DNA from: Bisporella sp. PMI_857
Taxonomy: Eukaryota > Ascomycota > Leotiomycetes > Helotiales > Helotiaceae
Direction: 5' to 3'
DNA: 64,000 nucleotides
Assembly: GCA_021307315.1 (NCBI GenBank)
Contig: JAJSPD010000075.1
Span: 62,001-126,000, forward strand
The first letter of the stretch is position 1. Every line of letters begins with the position of its first letter. The translations under genes were made by a program, and so were the position numbers. Below, in pieces: positions 1-11,420 of this stretch. The notes below the pieces were generated by a model. That model was not told where the DNA came from and searched no databases. It saw only the letters and a list, made by a program, of their open reading frames with translations.

Positions 1-485
1 TAAAACAATCACTGTTTGTTGATCTTTAGTATACTCGCTTTAGTACAATGCTATTTTGCGCATATGCCAGGAAAATGTGTTATTGTTTTCCACGGCTAAA
101 CTTTGTGACTTAGACTAGGAAAGAACTTTTTGGAGACTACTTCCAGCGCTTATACCCAGCTTTTCCATCGCAGCCGGACTTATCGACAAAAACAAGCTGG
201 TAAGACTTGTACTTCGATATTCTATATAGATAATAATCTCGAAAGTCAGCGTTACGTTGTTGTGCAATACGACGGATCGTAGTTTTTATCCAGTTCGTCG
301 ACTGCAGAATCCGACCGATCGAACGTTCCGAAATCTTTTTACGATATTGCCGATAAAGGAGATCTGCTATTTCGCATCGATATAAGTAGGGCTGTTTATT
401 TAGTGCATTAAAGAATGTTTTTTTTCATAAAGGATGTAATGCAGCTACGACGGCCGCGTTTTGTTTTTGGAGTGGGCATTTCGGG
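1..485 (-). pseudogene. Tc1/mariner-type DDE transposase, middle part, broken
   Basis: Read on the minus strand, this stretch gives a transposase-like sequence in shifting frames: a GRRSCIT segment, then ALNKQPYLYR, TTIRRIAQQRNADFRDYYLY and LVFVDKSGCDGKAGYK. The last piece matches the first catalytic Asp block of fungal Tc1/mariner-type transposases (family consensus VDESGCD). Frameshifts and stops, such as one soon after GYKRW, make it non-functional. It runs off the left edge of the window. The N-terminal helix-turn-helix piece of the same protein type lies at 1977-2174 in the same orientation, so the LINE between them probably inserted into this gene. Family assignment is from motif recognition only. 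Confidence 0.65.
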
Positions 486-500
486 CTGCTGTCTTTTCTG

Positions 501-585
501 TGTCACGTCCCGTGCTCCCGAGCACACGTGACCTATATTAGCCGAGCTCTCGGAGCGCCTCATGTATATATAGCCTGCGCCAACA
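501..585 (+). repeat. Repeat I, full-length uninterrupted copy
   Basis: About 85 bp beginning TGTCACGTCCCGTGCTC and ending GCGCCAACA, with a TATATATA stretch. The same sequence recurs inverted at 21921-22169 and 34434-34708, and both of those copies are interrupted by an LTR-H insertion at the same position, whereas this copy has the empty site. Here, and at 21921, it directly abuts LINE sequence, so it may be part of that element's 5' end. No target duplication was found. Confidence 0.55.
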
Positions 586-591
586 AACAGA

Positions 592-1662
592 ATGGAAGTT
601 ATTCGGCCGTATATAATAGCGCCGTGGGAAAATCGACTCACTACTACACTGGATTTCAGTACAGAAGAAGCGGTGCACGTTACTGCTCACGGGGTTCGAA
701 TTGCGACAAGCTCGTCCGCAAAGAAAGGAATAGTTGGGATAGGCGGAGCTATTCACGACACGCTCGGCATTAGAGAACCAAGCGCATTTTCAGTTACATT
801 AGGAACAAGAACGGAACAGAACCCGTACACGGCCGAACTTGCAGCGATAGCGATGGCGATGAAACAGTTACCACCGGACTTAATAGGAAGGCAAATCGCG
901 ATTTTTTCAAGCAACCAAGGAGCCCTGCTAGCAACGAACCAACCAAAGCATCAATCAGGGCAAACTAGTATTAAAGAAATCTACGAAGCAGTTTCTACGC
1001 TCAGGAAAAGAGGCAACTCTATTCGTACAATATGGATCCCGTCTCAAGAAAACCTCGAGCTAAGCAAAAAAGCAAAAGAAGCCGCACAACAAGCTACCGA
1101 ACCAGGCCGAACAGCGCAAAAGCAATGCTATCAAGCTAAATCTACAACTATAAGCAAAAGAAATGCGGAAAGAAATGCAGAAAAAGCAATAAGAACACTA
1201 CCCGACACAGTAGGAAAGTACTCTAAAGAAATAGATACTGCACTGCCAGGAAAACATACTCGTACTTTATATGACAGTCTTAATCGGAAAGAAGCGAGCG
1301 TGTTAGCACAGCTTCGTACAGGAATGATACATTTGAACGGGTACCTTTATCGTATTGGAGCGGCGGAATCTGACCAATGTGCTTGCGGACAGGCTACAGA
1401 AACCGTCAAGCACTTTCTTTTCCGATGCACGAAATGGGACACTTACCGTACGCAAATGGTAGCACAAACAGATACAAGAAGAGGCAACCTTTCTTTCTAC
1501 CTCGGAGGAAAGGCTTTATCTGACCCAGAAAAATGGGTACCAAATATAAACGCAGTGCGAACAACGATCAAGTTTGCTATTGCTACAGGACGCCTAGACA
1601 AAGAACTAGAACAGGCAGCTAACTCGCTGCAACAGCACACCCCATTTTATTCCCTATCCTAA
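592..1662 (+). CDS. C-terminal part of a LINE (Tad1-like) reverse transcriptase, RNase H region
   Basis: A 356-residue open frame. Residues about 45-170 look like an RNase H domain of the kind that ends the pol protein of fungal non-LTR retrotransposons (IVGIGGAIHD, then YTAELAAIAMAM with the Glu, then FSSNQGAL, and TIWIPSQENL late in the domain). Near residue 263 there is a CACG...H...C zinc-knuckle-like motif, also typical for these C-termini. The endonuclease and reverse transcriptase are missing, so the copy is 5'-truncated. It is flanked upstream by repeat I and downstream by a 3' UTR ending in an ACT-rich tail. The frame is intact but can only be a fragment of the original protein. Confidence 0.75.
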   Translation: MEVIRPYIIAPWENRLTTTLDFSTEEAVHVTAHGVRIATSSSAKKGIVGIGGAIHDTLGIREPSAFSVTLGTRTEQNPYTAELAAIAMAMKQLPPDLIGRQIAIFSSNQGALLATNQPKHQSGQTSIKEIYEAVSTLRKRGNSIRTIWIPSQENLELSKKAKEAAQQATEPGRTAQKQCYQAKSTTISKRNAERNAEKAIRTLPDTVGKYSKEIDTALPGKHTRTLYDSLNRKEASVLAQLRTGMIHLNGYLYRIGAAESDQCACGQATETVKHFLFRCTKWDTYRTQMVAQTDTRRGNLSFYLGGKALSDPEKWVPNINAVRTTIKFAIATGRLDKELEQAANSLQQHTPFYSLS

Positions 1663-1936
1663 CTAACCCGACTAACCCTATATCACTCTCGTGTCCCCAG
1701 CAGGCCTCGCTTCAATCGCCGACGATAGGACACTGAACACTTGGAGGAATTAACTTCAAATTAACCTGTTACTAATCATGCACGAGATCTCGTTGACTAT
1801 GTACTACTGAAAGTGGAAAATATTGGCAGAGGCAATTTTGTATGGGCTGAAGGAGGCATTGGAAACCGAAGGAAATGTATATTATGTAATATAGACTAAG
1901 GCCCTCTAGGCTTAGCCGGGCGTAATAAAACTACTA
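1663..1936 (+). mobile_element. 3' UTR and tail of the LINE
   Basis: Non-coding 3' end of the LINE copy. It ends in GCGTAATAAAACTACTACTA, the kind of short repetitive tail seen in non-LTR elements. A diverged copy of the 3' UTR lies at 16690-16870 (plus), and the last part with its flanking sequence recurs inverted at 21741-21920. Confidence 0.65.
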
Positions 1937-1976
1937 CTACTATATAGCCTGCTCTCCTCGAGCTCCTCTTCCTTCC

Positions 1977-2174
1977 TCAGCTATAGATCTCGTATGATAC
2001 CACCGTTGCCCTCTGTATCTGTAGATCTACAGCGCGTGTCGTGACATTCTGACGGATTCTTTGGACTGTGCGCACTTTGCACTTGGCCTCTGAAGCTATT
2101 AGCTTGTTCTCAAACTTTTCTTTTAGCAAAGCGTCGATCAAAAGATGCTGTGCATCACTTAATGGCGGCGCCAT
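1977..2174 (-). pseudogene. Tc1/mariner-type transposase, N-terminal fragment
   Basis: From an ATG at 2174 the minus strand encodes MAPPLSDAQHLLIDALLKEK and continues through SEAKCKVRTVQRIRQN, a helix-turn-helix-like start typical of Tc1/mariner-type fungal transposases, then stops near the LINE tail. It is the probable upstream half of the gene whose middle lies at 1-485; the LINE block at 501-1936 separates the two. Part of this fragment recurs in the inverted copy at 21741. Confidence 0.55.
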
Positions 2175-3050
2175 AATTGTGGATGACACAAAAGCGCTGA
2201 CACTGGCGGAGTAGGAAAAAATGGAAGGAAGAAGAAATGGGAAGTCATCGCCAATTCGGCCATTTGAAGGTACCTCCCTGTACAAGTCGCACAAGCCACA
2301 GGCTTACCCCGCAGTGCCTTAAAAAAGTTATGTATAAAAACTCGCGACACCAAATTCGCCTATTACTGTACCAAAATCAATTGTTATGTTACCAAGCTTT
2401 TTACAGGGAGTGCGGGGTCATCTCAGACCTAACCGAAAGTCGTTAATTCTGTCGTTCAGACGTGCAGACATCGCAAACCAACATTAATTGCCGTCCCATT
2501 GTAGCCACAAGGCTCATGGTGATTTCGAGTATGCCCTGAGGCTCAAGTATGATAATTTTACAAGTATAACGGTTTCAGAGAGATCGATAATAGAGCGGTG
2601 GCAGAGGAATTCTAAAATGGTCTAAATAGACCCTTCATATACATTTAACGCGAGGGCGACGACACGAAGATAATTTTTCTGGATGAGGGGTTTAAAGTGT
2701 TGAGGAGTGACTATAAAGCAAGATTTGTGTAGCAGTTTGAAAGATCCCAAAGTTTTGGTGAAGTTCAAGATGCCTAAGTTCAAGGTACCTATTGATTTTC
2801 TCGGCACGGGTAGGTTTCTCGCTACAAAGAGGCTCGAATGGTTCGGACGGCCCGCCATTACCTTTTGCAGTGGCTGGCCACGATTGGCTGGACGATACCA
2901 TGCCGCGAGGCTGTCATCCAGCTGAGCTGTAAGAGCACAACATCGACCTAACCTGTACTCCCAACTCAACAAATGCATGCATATCGACCCTGCGAGAACT
3001 ATTCCCCGACATTCTTTCGTTCAAAGATTCTCTCAGATCCTATCTGAGTA
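2175..3050. other. Non-coding stretch upstream of the HET-NACHT-WD40 gene
   Basis: No convincing gene. A segment near 2640-2820 looks loosely similar to 8060-8260 and to a short motif near 9406 (CAAAGTACCTAT-like), suggesting a decayed repeat flanking the NLR gene, but I could not align it firmly. The promoter of the gene starting at 3051 must lie here; no specific element was recognised. Confidence 0.4.
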
Positions 3051-6000
3051 ATGCGCTTACTACAATACAACAACGATGGCGAGCTTAGCCTAACCAAGGA
3101 CTTTGTTGGCGGCGAGATTCCCGAATATGCTATCCTTTCACACACATGGAAAGCGGATACAGAAGAGGTCACATATAGAGACCTGATAGATGGCACTGGG
3201 AAGAGCAAGGTTGGATACGAAAAGATTCGGTTCTGTGGAGAGCAAGCCAAACGTGATAACTTGCACAACTTCTGGGTAGATACTTGCTGTATCAACAAAT
3301 CGAGCGACAGAGAGCTTTCGGAAGCTATTAACTCCATGTTTCGCTAGTATCGCAAAGCGGCAAAATGCTACGTATATCTGACAGATGTTTCGACATATGA
3401 ACAAATCGACCTGTCTTTACAGCCGTGGGAAGCAGCTTTTGGAAACAGTCGATGGTTTTACCCGTGGTTGGACACTTCAAGAGCTTATCGCGCCGCCATC
3501 GGTCGAATTCTTCTGCTCGAACGGCAATCGGCTCGGTGACAAGAAATCATTAAAGGGGCAGCTTCACAAGATAACGGGAATTCCAGTTTCCGCACTTCAA
3601 AGTAGCCCTCTTTCTGAATTCAGCTTCGACGAGCGAATATCATGGGCACGGCTTCGGGAGACCAAGCGTGAAGAGGACAAGGCTTATTCCTTGCTAGGCA
3701 TCTTCGACATCTCGATGCCAGTTATCTATGGCGAGGGGAAGGAGAACGCATTCCGTAGGCTGAACCGCGAATGGAAATATCGACTCGATGAGCTACGGAC
3801 TATCTCACAAGCTACGTCAAATTGCGACAAACGATCAACGACTTTCCTCTTCCAGTCGTCCGCTGCTACCTCTCGTCACGTCCTCCTATCTCCCGAAGCA
3901 TCTACACATGATGGTTAATATAGAACCTTCTTCATTCAAGATTACAGGATGCTAACCAGTTGCTTGTGACCAGACAACTCGATCAACAATTTACCCTACG
4001 CTCCGGAGGCGCCATTTAATACGTACCAAAGACAACACGAACCTCCCTGCCTCGACAACACCCGAGTCGATATCCTTCACGAAATACATACATGGGCTGA
4101 GGGACAAGATGGCCGTTGTATCTTCTGGCTAAGCGGCTTAGCCGGCACCGGGAAGTCGACAATCGCCCGTACTATCGCTCGTAAATGCTTCGAGGAGACA
4201 TCGCTCGGAGCTAGCTTCTTCTTCTCGAAAGGCGGTGGAGATATCAGCCATGCTGGCAAGTTCTTTACAAGCATTGCTAAACAGCTAGCGAACACTATCC
4301 CCCTACTCAATCAGCACATTTGCGACGCTGTTACAGATAATAACGATATTGCTAACCAGTCTCTACGGGACCAATGGCGACATCTCGTTCTTCGTCCCCT
4401 ATCTAAATTGGATGGCAATAGTCGCCGTTCCTCGTACGTCGTCGTCATTGATGCGCTCGATGAGTGCGACAGCGATAATGATATCCGGATGATTCTGCAG
4501 CTCCTAGTTGAAGCGCGATCGTTACGGAGAGTCCGATTACGAATTTTTCTCACAAGCAGACCTGAGATTCCAGTCCGATATGGGCTCGGTCAGATACCAG
4601 ACACGGAGCATCAGGACTTTGTTCTCCATAGCATATCGCCGGCGATTGTTGACCGCGACATCTCTCTTTTCCTAGAATACAATCTAGGACTTATCGGACG
4701 GGAACTATGGCTGCACGACGGCTGGCCAGGCAAGGAAGTCGTTATGCAGATGGTCCACAATGCGAGTGGACTGTTCATCTGGGCTGCAACCGCCTGTCGA
4801 TATATTCGTGAAGGGAAAAGATATGCAGCGAAACGGCTCGATACGATCCTTCACAGTGGTGGTAGTACTACTATAGGCCCGGAGAAGCGCCTCGACGAGA
4901 TCTACACTACTGTCCTCCAGCAATCTGTTAGTCCAGAATACACGGACAAAGAGAAAGGAGAATCGTATCAAATGCTACGACAGGTCCTTGGAAGTGCAGT
5001 TATTCTTTTCTCGCCCCTTCCTGTACACTCACTAAGCAAGATACTCTGTGTCACGAAGGAGGATGTCAACCTGGCCCTGTTAGACCTGCACTCTGTCCTA
5101 GATATCCCAAAGGACCAAACTTGCCCTATCCGCTTCCACCACCCTTCATTTCGCGACTTTCTCCTCAACGAGGATAGGTGCAAAGATTCAAACTTCTGGG
5201 TAGACGAGAAGCAAGCTCATCAGACGCTAGCTGATAGCTGCATAAAGTTAATGTCCCAGACACTCAAAAAGGATGTATGCGAATTGCAGGCTCCCGGGAG
5301 TCAAGCCGGCCAAGTTGAGAGCAGTTGGGTTGAGAGATGTCTTCCGCCCGAAGTTCAATATGCATGCCTTTACTGGGTCCATCATCTGCAAAGGAGTGGC
5401 TCTCAGGTTCACGATGGCGAGGAAGCTCACCGGTTTCTGCAGGCTCATTTACTGCACTGGCTTGAGGCGCTTGGCTGGATGGGGAAGGCTTCGGAGGGGA
5501 TTCAAGCAATATTGTCCTTAGAGGCTCACATTCCGGTAAGCTATCTATCTATTATTTATAAGAGTCTAACTTGTCCTTAGGCTACTGAAAGCCCTAATTT
5601 GCACGCATTTATCCATGATACAAAGCGATTTGCCTTATACAGCCGACTAGTCATTGAACAGGTGCCTCTTCAATTATATTGTTCAGCACTTGTTTTCTCC
5701 CCAGAAAAGAGCATTGTTCGAAAGACATTTGAAAATTATATTCCCCTTTGGATCCAAAGGAAGCCTAGAGTGCAAGCGCATTGGAGTGCGGCACTACAGA
5801 CGCTCGAGGGTCATTCATCTTCCGTCACCTCTGTGGCCTTCTCCCATGACGGTAAGCAGGTCGTCTCTGGATCATACGATGAGACAGTGCGGATCTGGGA
5901 CGCCGCCACAGGAGCGACGCTACAAACGTTTGAGGGCCATTCTTCTTACGTCTGGTCTATAGCCTTCTCCCCTGACAGCAAACAGGTCGTCTCTGGATCA

Positions 6001-7557
6001 TACGACGAGACGGTACGGCTCTGGGATGCCGCCACAGGAGCGACTTTACAAACGCTCGAGGGCCATTCTTCTTACGTCTGGTCTGTGGCCTTCTCCCCTA
6101 ACGGCAAGCAGGTCGTTTCTGGATCATACGATAAGACAGTGCGGATCTGGGACGCCGCTACAGGAGCGGCGCTACAGACGCTCGAGGGCCATTTTTCCTC
6201 TGTCAGTTCTGTAGCTTTCTCCTTTGACGGCAAGCAGGTCGTCTCTGGATCAAACGATAAGACGGTGCGGATCTGGGACGCCGCCACAGGAGCGGCGCTA
6301 CAGACGCTCGAGGGCCATTCTTCTTACGTCTGGTCTGTGGCCTTCTCCCCTAACGGCAAGCAGGTCGTCTCTGGATCAGGCGATGAGACAGTGCGGATCT
6401 GGGACGCCGCTACAGGAGCGTCGCTACAAACGCTCGAGGGCCATTCTTCCTCTGTCAGTTCTGTGACCTTTTCCCCTAACGGCAAGCAGGTCGTCTCTGG
6501 ATCAGACGATGAGACAGTGCGGCTCTGGGACGCCGCCACAGGAGCGGCGCTACAAACGCTCGAAGGCCATTCATCTTCCGTCAGGTCTGTGGCCTTCTCC
6601 CCTGATGGCAAGCAGGTCGTCTCTGGATCATACAATGAGACGGTGCGGATCTGGGACACCGCTACAGAAGCGGCGCTACAAACGCTCGAGGGCCATTTTT
6701 CCTCTGTCAGTTCTGTGGCCTTCTCCCCTGATGGCAAGCAGGTCGCCTCTGGATCAGACGATGAGACGGTGCGGATCTGGGACACCGCCACAGGAGCGGC
6801 GCTACAGACGCTCGAGGGTCATTCTTCCTCTGTCAGGTCTGTGGCGTTCCCCTCTGACAGCAAGCAGGTCGTTTCTGGATCATACGATGAGACAGTGCGG
6901 ATCTGGGACGCCGCCACAGAAGCGTCGCTACAGACGCTCGAGGGCCATTCTTCCTCCATCAGGTCTGTGGCTTTTTCCCCTGACGGCAAGCAGGTCGTCT
7001 CTGGATCATACGATAAGGCTGTGCGGCTCTGGGACGCCGCCACAGGAGCAGCGCTACAATCGTTCGAGGGTCATTCATCCTACGTCACCTCTGTGGCCTT
7101 CTCACCTGATGGCAAGCAGGTCGTCTCTGGATCATACGATAAGACAGTGCGGATCTGGGACGCCGCTACAGGAGCAGCGCTACAAACGCTCGAAGGCCAT
7201 TCATCTTCCGTCAGGTCTGTGGCCTTCTCCCCTGATGGCAAGCAGGTCGTTTCTGGATCATACGATAAGGCTGTGCGGCTCTGGGACACCGCCACAGGAG
7301 AGGCGCTACAGACGCTCGAAGGTCATTCTTCTTACGCCACCTCCGTGGCCTTCTTACCCGACGGCAATCTACTACCTACTTTACGTGTATCTGATTTTTG
7401 GGTAGTAGAAGGTGAAGCGAATATTCTTTGGCTACCTCCTGATTACCGATCTATTTGTGAAGCTATTTGGGATCAAACTGTCGTTTTAGGGCATTCATCA
7501 GGGAGACTTTCATTTCTTCAGTTCAGACAAGGGCCAAAGCTTGTAGTATATAACTAG
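3051..7557 (+). pseudogene. HET-NACHT-WD40 (HNWD-type) NLR, HET domain disrupted
   Basis: Layout: HET domain (3051-3913, motifs YAILSHTW, FWVDTCCIN, TRGWTLQELIAP), intron 3914-3973 (GT..AG, GCTAAC branch, 60 nt), NACHT (Walker A GLAGTGKST near 4140, Walker B YVVVIDALDEC near 4440), intron 5536-5580 (45 nt), then WD40 repeats to a short unique tail. This is the architecture of the Podospora het-d/het-e/het-r incompatibility genes, where WD40 repeats sense the partner and HET triggers cell death. Two lesions lie in HET: an in-frame TAG at 3345-3347 where the family has Trp (TGG>TAG, RIP-like), and one extra T in the T run near 3452-3460. If both are undone the exons add to 1,466 codons, so everything downstream is intact. 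A cut-down NACHT-WD40 product remains possible. Confidence 0.85.
5791..7302 (+). repeat. WD40 array, 12 near-identical 126-bp units
   Basis: Twelve consecutive 42-residue WD40 units in perfect 126-bp register (starts 5791, 5917, 6043 and so on), followed by a decayed thirteenth from 7303. Most of each unit is invariant (EGHSS, SVAFSPDGKQVVSGS, VR-WD-AT). Differences cluster at unit positions 9, 11, 13, 29, 31, 32, 35, 38 and 42 (for example T/W/S/R at 13, Y/N/G/D at 29). High DNA identity with a few variable surface positions is the pattern known for HNWD recognition arrays. Because of the period, other frames and the opposite strand also stay open; those frames are shadows. Confidence 0.92.
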
Positions 7558-8776
7558 TATATAGTAAACTTCGTATCATAGTCTTTATATTATATCTCTT
7601 TTTCTTTTTATCTCTATTTTATAGAGGGCTTAAGGGGAGCGCGTGACTTTATAGTAGTTGATAATTGCCACTGGTTTCTAAAATCTTCTAGATTGCTCTA
7701 TATATAGTACAGCAAGATGATCACGAGTTCTAAGTTGTATAGTAGGTACTAGAGTCAGGAGATTGGTAATACTACTATAGTAGTTGAGTAACTAGTTTCG
7801 AATAGCTATCGGTACTGTACCATGAGACGTTGGCGCTAATTTAGTGTTTGCTCGCCATCGGTCAAGGCCCGCGTACAGTTTAGCCTTGTGTTAGCCATAA
7901 TCCTAAACAGCCACAAGCTTGGCAAACAAGGCTGATGATGATTTCCTGCATAGTAGCGCGGCCTTAGAGCTCAGATAAGACCCCTTTATAAAGCATTGGA
8001 GTAGCATGAGCTCGGTGGGGTGGAGCTGTGGTAGAGGAACACTGTTGCGCTGTAAAAGGAGACTCTTTGCAAGTCAGGCGTAAGGGCGACGATGTGAACG
8101 TGATTTCGTAGTAGGAGAGATTCAGGGTGTCCGGGAGTGGCTGCGGAACATAACTTATAAAAAATTATAGGAGATATTGAGGCGTGCACAGATTTTAAGA
8201 TACTTCAAGTCAAAGTACCTATCATTTTTTTTCCGGCACGCGGGGATGGACGTTATCTTCTTATTATTTAAAAAAGTGAATCATCTATCCGAGAAGCTTC
8301 TATGGTGTGACTTCTTTGGTACTCATATTCTAAAGCGTGCTCGTGAATCCTGCCAAGAAAATTTAAAAGATAAGTTGATCGCTGATTGATCAAGATAAGC
8401 TCTAGCAGTAGCCAGCACAAGGCGAATAAACGTCTTGGTAGACTGTGCACATGACTGACTGTACAAATCGGCATTTTTGAACAACTATACTGCAGTAACG
8501 TTACTGTCACAGAATAGACCTACTGTGGGAAGTCATTGGCTGGATACGCGAGCACGCCAAGGAAGGCTAAGAAAATGGTATCCATGAGAACAGCTCACCT
8601 GGAGATTACTTGTTCTTTAAGCGTGTATACATACAATATATCACTTCGCTATTGGGATTATCAACCATCAATTAGATGTTCACAGCACTACTGAGTACTC
8701 TCCGTGATAAATGCTAAGGGAAGGACAAGATCGGAAATAAGGACTATGTCTCCCCGTATATTTACCAAGAACAGCT
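7558..8776. other. Intergenic DNA after the NLR gene
   Basis: AT-rich 3' flank, then a stretch near 8060-8260 loosely resembling 2640-2820. Short open frames here show no recognisable domain. No gene is called. Confidence 0.4.
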
Positions 8777-8998
8777 AGAAATACAACAGAAGACGACTCG
8801 GGCTCGGAGGGCGAAGAAGAGTTGGGAAAGGTGGAAAAGAAGAAGGAGAATGAAGAAGAGGAAACTGAAAAGAAGAAGGACAACCAATTGGATGCCAATG
8901 CGTACGGGAATGCTTGGGAAGACTACGAGACGAAGTGTCGTGCTCGCAAACGAATAGAAGCTGATTTATTAACGGTCATAGATTGGTTTTTGGTTTAG
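8777..8998 (+). pseudogene. Highly charged coding-like fragment, unknown
   Basis: One plus-strand frame reads an acidic/basic segment (DDSGSEGEEELGKVEKKKEN onward, then DANAYGNAWEDYETKCRARK) and ends at a TAG near 8998. It has no start codon and no domain I recognise. The composition looks like the C-terminal end of a host or transposon gene cut off on its left side. Weakly supported. Confidence 0.25.
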
Positions 8999-9057
8999 GT
9001 GGCTCTATTTTTCCTGTACTTGCTAATGTTTCTGGCTTTGATGGATATTTTCCTATG

Positions 9058-9312
9058 TGTAACAACTCAAGCCGAACAGGGATCTCGATCCGTAGATCCA
9101 GGTGGAAGGACTTAGAGGTGTGAACAACTATCAATTGTTATAACTAAGAGAACAAGCTACAGACAGAAGAAGGGAAGGAAAGCAGCGCTCTATATACAGG
9201 AACTGGCCGCCGGCCAGTATAAGCGAGCTCTAGGATGTCCGGTGCTGAGCTCCGTCCGAGCTCTGGGGTGTCCGGTGCCAAGCTCCACCGAAAAACGGCC
9301 AGGGCCGTGACA
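9058..9312 (-). mobile_element. Solo LTR, family A (copy 1)
   Basis: 255 bp running from TGTAACAACTC to GGGCCGTGACA, flanked on both sides by CTATG (9053-9057 and 9313-9317), a perfect 5-bp target duplication. In the sense direction (minus strand) it has a TATATA box. No internal retrotransposon sequence is attached, so it is a solo LTR. Confidence 0.85.
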
Positions 9313-9481
9313 CTATGTGTGCTATATCTTCTAGGTACTCTCTAATTATAGTTAGTAATTATACTGTATAGGCCTTCGACACGGGGACATATCGGTGTAT
9401 GCATAGAGTTTGAGTTGCCTAAAGTCAAAGTAACCTTATTATTAAGCTCCGTCCCCGAAAGGTTTGAAGAGCTTGTTCTAA

Positions 9482-9732
9482 CGTAACAACTCAAGGCGAA
9501 CAGGGATCTCGATCCGTAGGTCTCAGGAAGAGGGACTCAAAGGTGTGAACAACTATCAATTGTTATAACGAAAAGAACAAGCTACAGACAGAAGAAGGGA
9601 AGGAAAGCAGCGCTTTATATACAGGAGACTGGCCAGGGGCCAGTGTAAGCGAGCCCTATGGTGTCAGGGGCCGAGCCCTAAAAGGCCGAGCCCCAAGGGG
9701 CTCTAAGCGAGATAGGGCCAGGGCCGCGACAG
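9482..9732 (-). mobile_element. Solo LTR, family A (copy 2)
   Basis: Second family A copy in the same orientation, about 170 bp beyond copy 1. The outer base is mutated (CG instead of TG) and no matching flanking duplication is visible, so it is older or was rearranged. It is not paired with copy 1 as a full element: the gap holds no pol sequence. Confidence 0.75.
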
Positions 9733-10024
9733 TAAACATTAATTTGTTTCGTCGATATAACGAAACTTACATTCTATATCACCAAAAACAATCAAAGTCA
9801 ACAAACATATCGTTTTGTTTCGTCGACATAGCGAAACTTACTTCCTATCAATATCCTTGTTAGTAACAAATAACACCTTACGTTGTAGCACTTACAGAAA
9901 ATATATTTACCATGATCCTCCTCACAATCGGAAATGCAAGAAGATTTTGTCGCCATAAGCTCTTTATTACTATCCCTATAAACGTTACGGAACGGAATAC
10001 GTCAACTAACAAAATACGTAAACC

Positions 10025-10212
10025 TGTCACGACGCCAAATCCTTTGGCCTGGTAAGGCGGCCAGTAAGGTGGTTCTATTACGAGAATACTAAACTAAGGA
10101 GGAAAGGTGTAGCTGTTGCTGTAGCATCCCTTATATCGAGAGAACCATGACCACGTGACCACTGTAGGCGAGCCGGTAAGCGAGCTATGGTGCGATATTG
10201 GGGACCGTGACA
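10025..10212 (-). mobile_element. Solo LTR, family C
   Basis: 188 bp from TGTCACGACGCC to GGGACCGTGACA with AAACC on both sides (10020-10024, 10213-10217). A partial copy is at 46327-46440. Confidence 0.8.
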
Positions 10213-10562
10213 AAACCTGACAGGATTGTGAACTATCTGATCTTACATAGTGAAGAGGGTAACCTAAAGTGTAGTTTTTCCGAAATCGCCGGCCCCACGA
10301 TCTCATGCACTTCTGGTTGCCGTAGTAATCATCAACGCCCTAGACCGTTGGCTGAGCAGAGGCAAAGCACCACTGTATAGGGGAGGTGATGGGGAAAACC
10401 TCAGGATATAAATCCTGGGCTCGCTAAGTCGCCACTACCCCACGCTGACCAAATGCACTAATTGGGAAGCGCACGAAGCGTACCCCTTTAACATCCTAAG
10501 TGGCACGGAGGTAGGATCGGTTGTGCTTCAGGTGTGGGAACGGGACGCTCCCCCTCCAGACA

Positions 10563-10628
10563 TGTTAGGATTTGAGGATCTAGGTAGCTGACATGTCTCT
10601 GACTAGGCAGAGAACGCTAGCGTAAAAC
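10563..10628 (+). repeat. LTR family G fragment
   Basis: Matches the first ~65 bp of the complete family G copy at 52491 (AGGATTTGAGGATCTAGGTA, then ACGCTAGCG). Truncated on its right. Between this and copy C lies about 340 bp with nothing recognised. Confidence 0.6.
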
Positions 10629-10784
10629 ATAGCGGTCCGCCGCCATTCGCGTTGTCAGCCTTGTATATGCTTTCTTTTGTGCAAAATATCAAATTGCACG
10701 GTGCATAGATCTCGGGCCAATTTTTATTTTTTGGCGTGCAGGGATGCGTGGAATACAAGGTAAAAAAGTTTAGGTGTGGCACGC

Positions 10785-11024
10785 TGTCACGGCCCCGGCC
10801 CTCTCTCGCTTAGAGCCCCTGGGGCTCGGCCCCTGACACCATAGGGCTCGCTTACACTGGCCCCTGGCCAGTCTCTTGTATATACGAGTAAAGCGCTGCT
10901 TTCCTTCCACTCTTCTGTCTGTAGCTTGTTCTCATCGTTATAACAATTGATAGTTGTTCACACCTTTGAGTCCCTCTTCCTGAGACCTACGGATCGAGAT
11001 CCCTGTTTGCCTTGAGTTGTTACA
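10785..11024 (+). mobile_element. Solo LTR, family A (copy 3)
   Basis: 240 bp from TGTCACGGCCCC to GAGTTGTTACA in the opposite orientation to copies 1 and 2, with a TATATA box near 10878. Flanked by CACGC on both sides (10780-10784, 11025-11029). Confidence 0.85.
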
Positions 11025-11420
11025 CACGCCCGGTTACCACCCAGATGATAACTGAGGAATTACTTTATTAAGAAAAAGTAATAAATGTCACGGTTAGCAC
11101 GTATGTTCCCCTAATTGGGACTAGTAGCACATGACCTAAGAGCCAGACTTAGTTGAGAGCTTTTTTCCAGAGCTCCATCAATTACAGGCAGTGCAAGTGG
11201 ATGCTGGACGCGACGCGCGATCATTTGGTTGGTGGTGCGCGGAGCTTAGTCAGCTCTAAATCGACGCCATGGCGTCGACGTATTGGTACCCCGCAACCAA
11301 GCTCAGCTGAAGCGATCCGTTTCTTTAGCACATTGAGGTCAGAATTGCGCTTACAACTAAGAGACGGAGGCGCCATCTGGTTTTTTACATCACCATCTCG
11401 AACGATTCTATTGCTGGAAG

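Noticed and set aside
3347..3383. A 37-nt intron that would remove the TAG in the HET domain
   Set aside because: It is too short, has a poor donor, and would delete conserved HET residues (YRKAAKCYVYLTD); it also leaves the second lesion.
5654..7405. Long open frames in other plus frames and on the minus strand across the WD40 array
   Set aside because: They exist because the 126-bp period keeps every frame open once one unit is open; their translations are low-complexity shadows.
9058..9732. LTR-A copies 1 and 2 as the two ends of one element
   Set aside because: Only 169 bp lie between them, with no pol sequence, and copy 1 alone has its own perfect target duplication.
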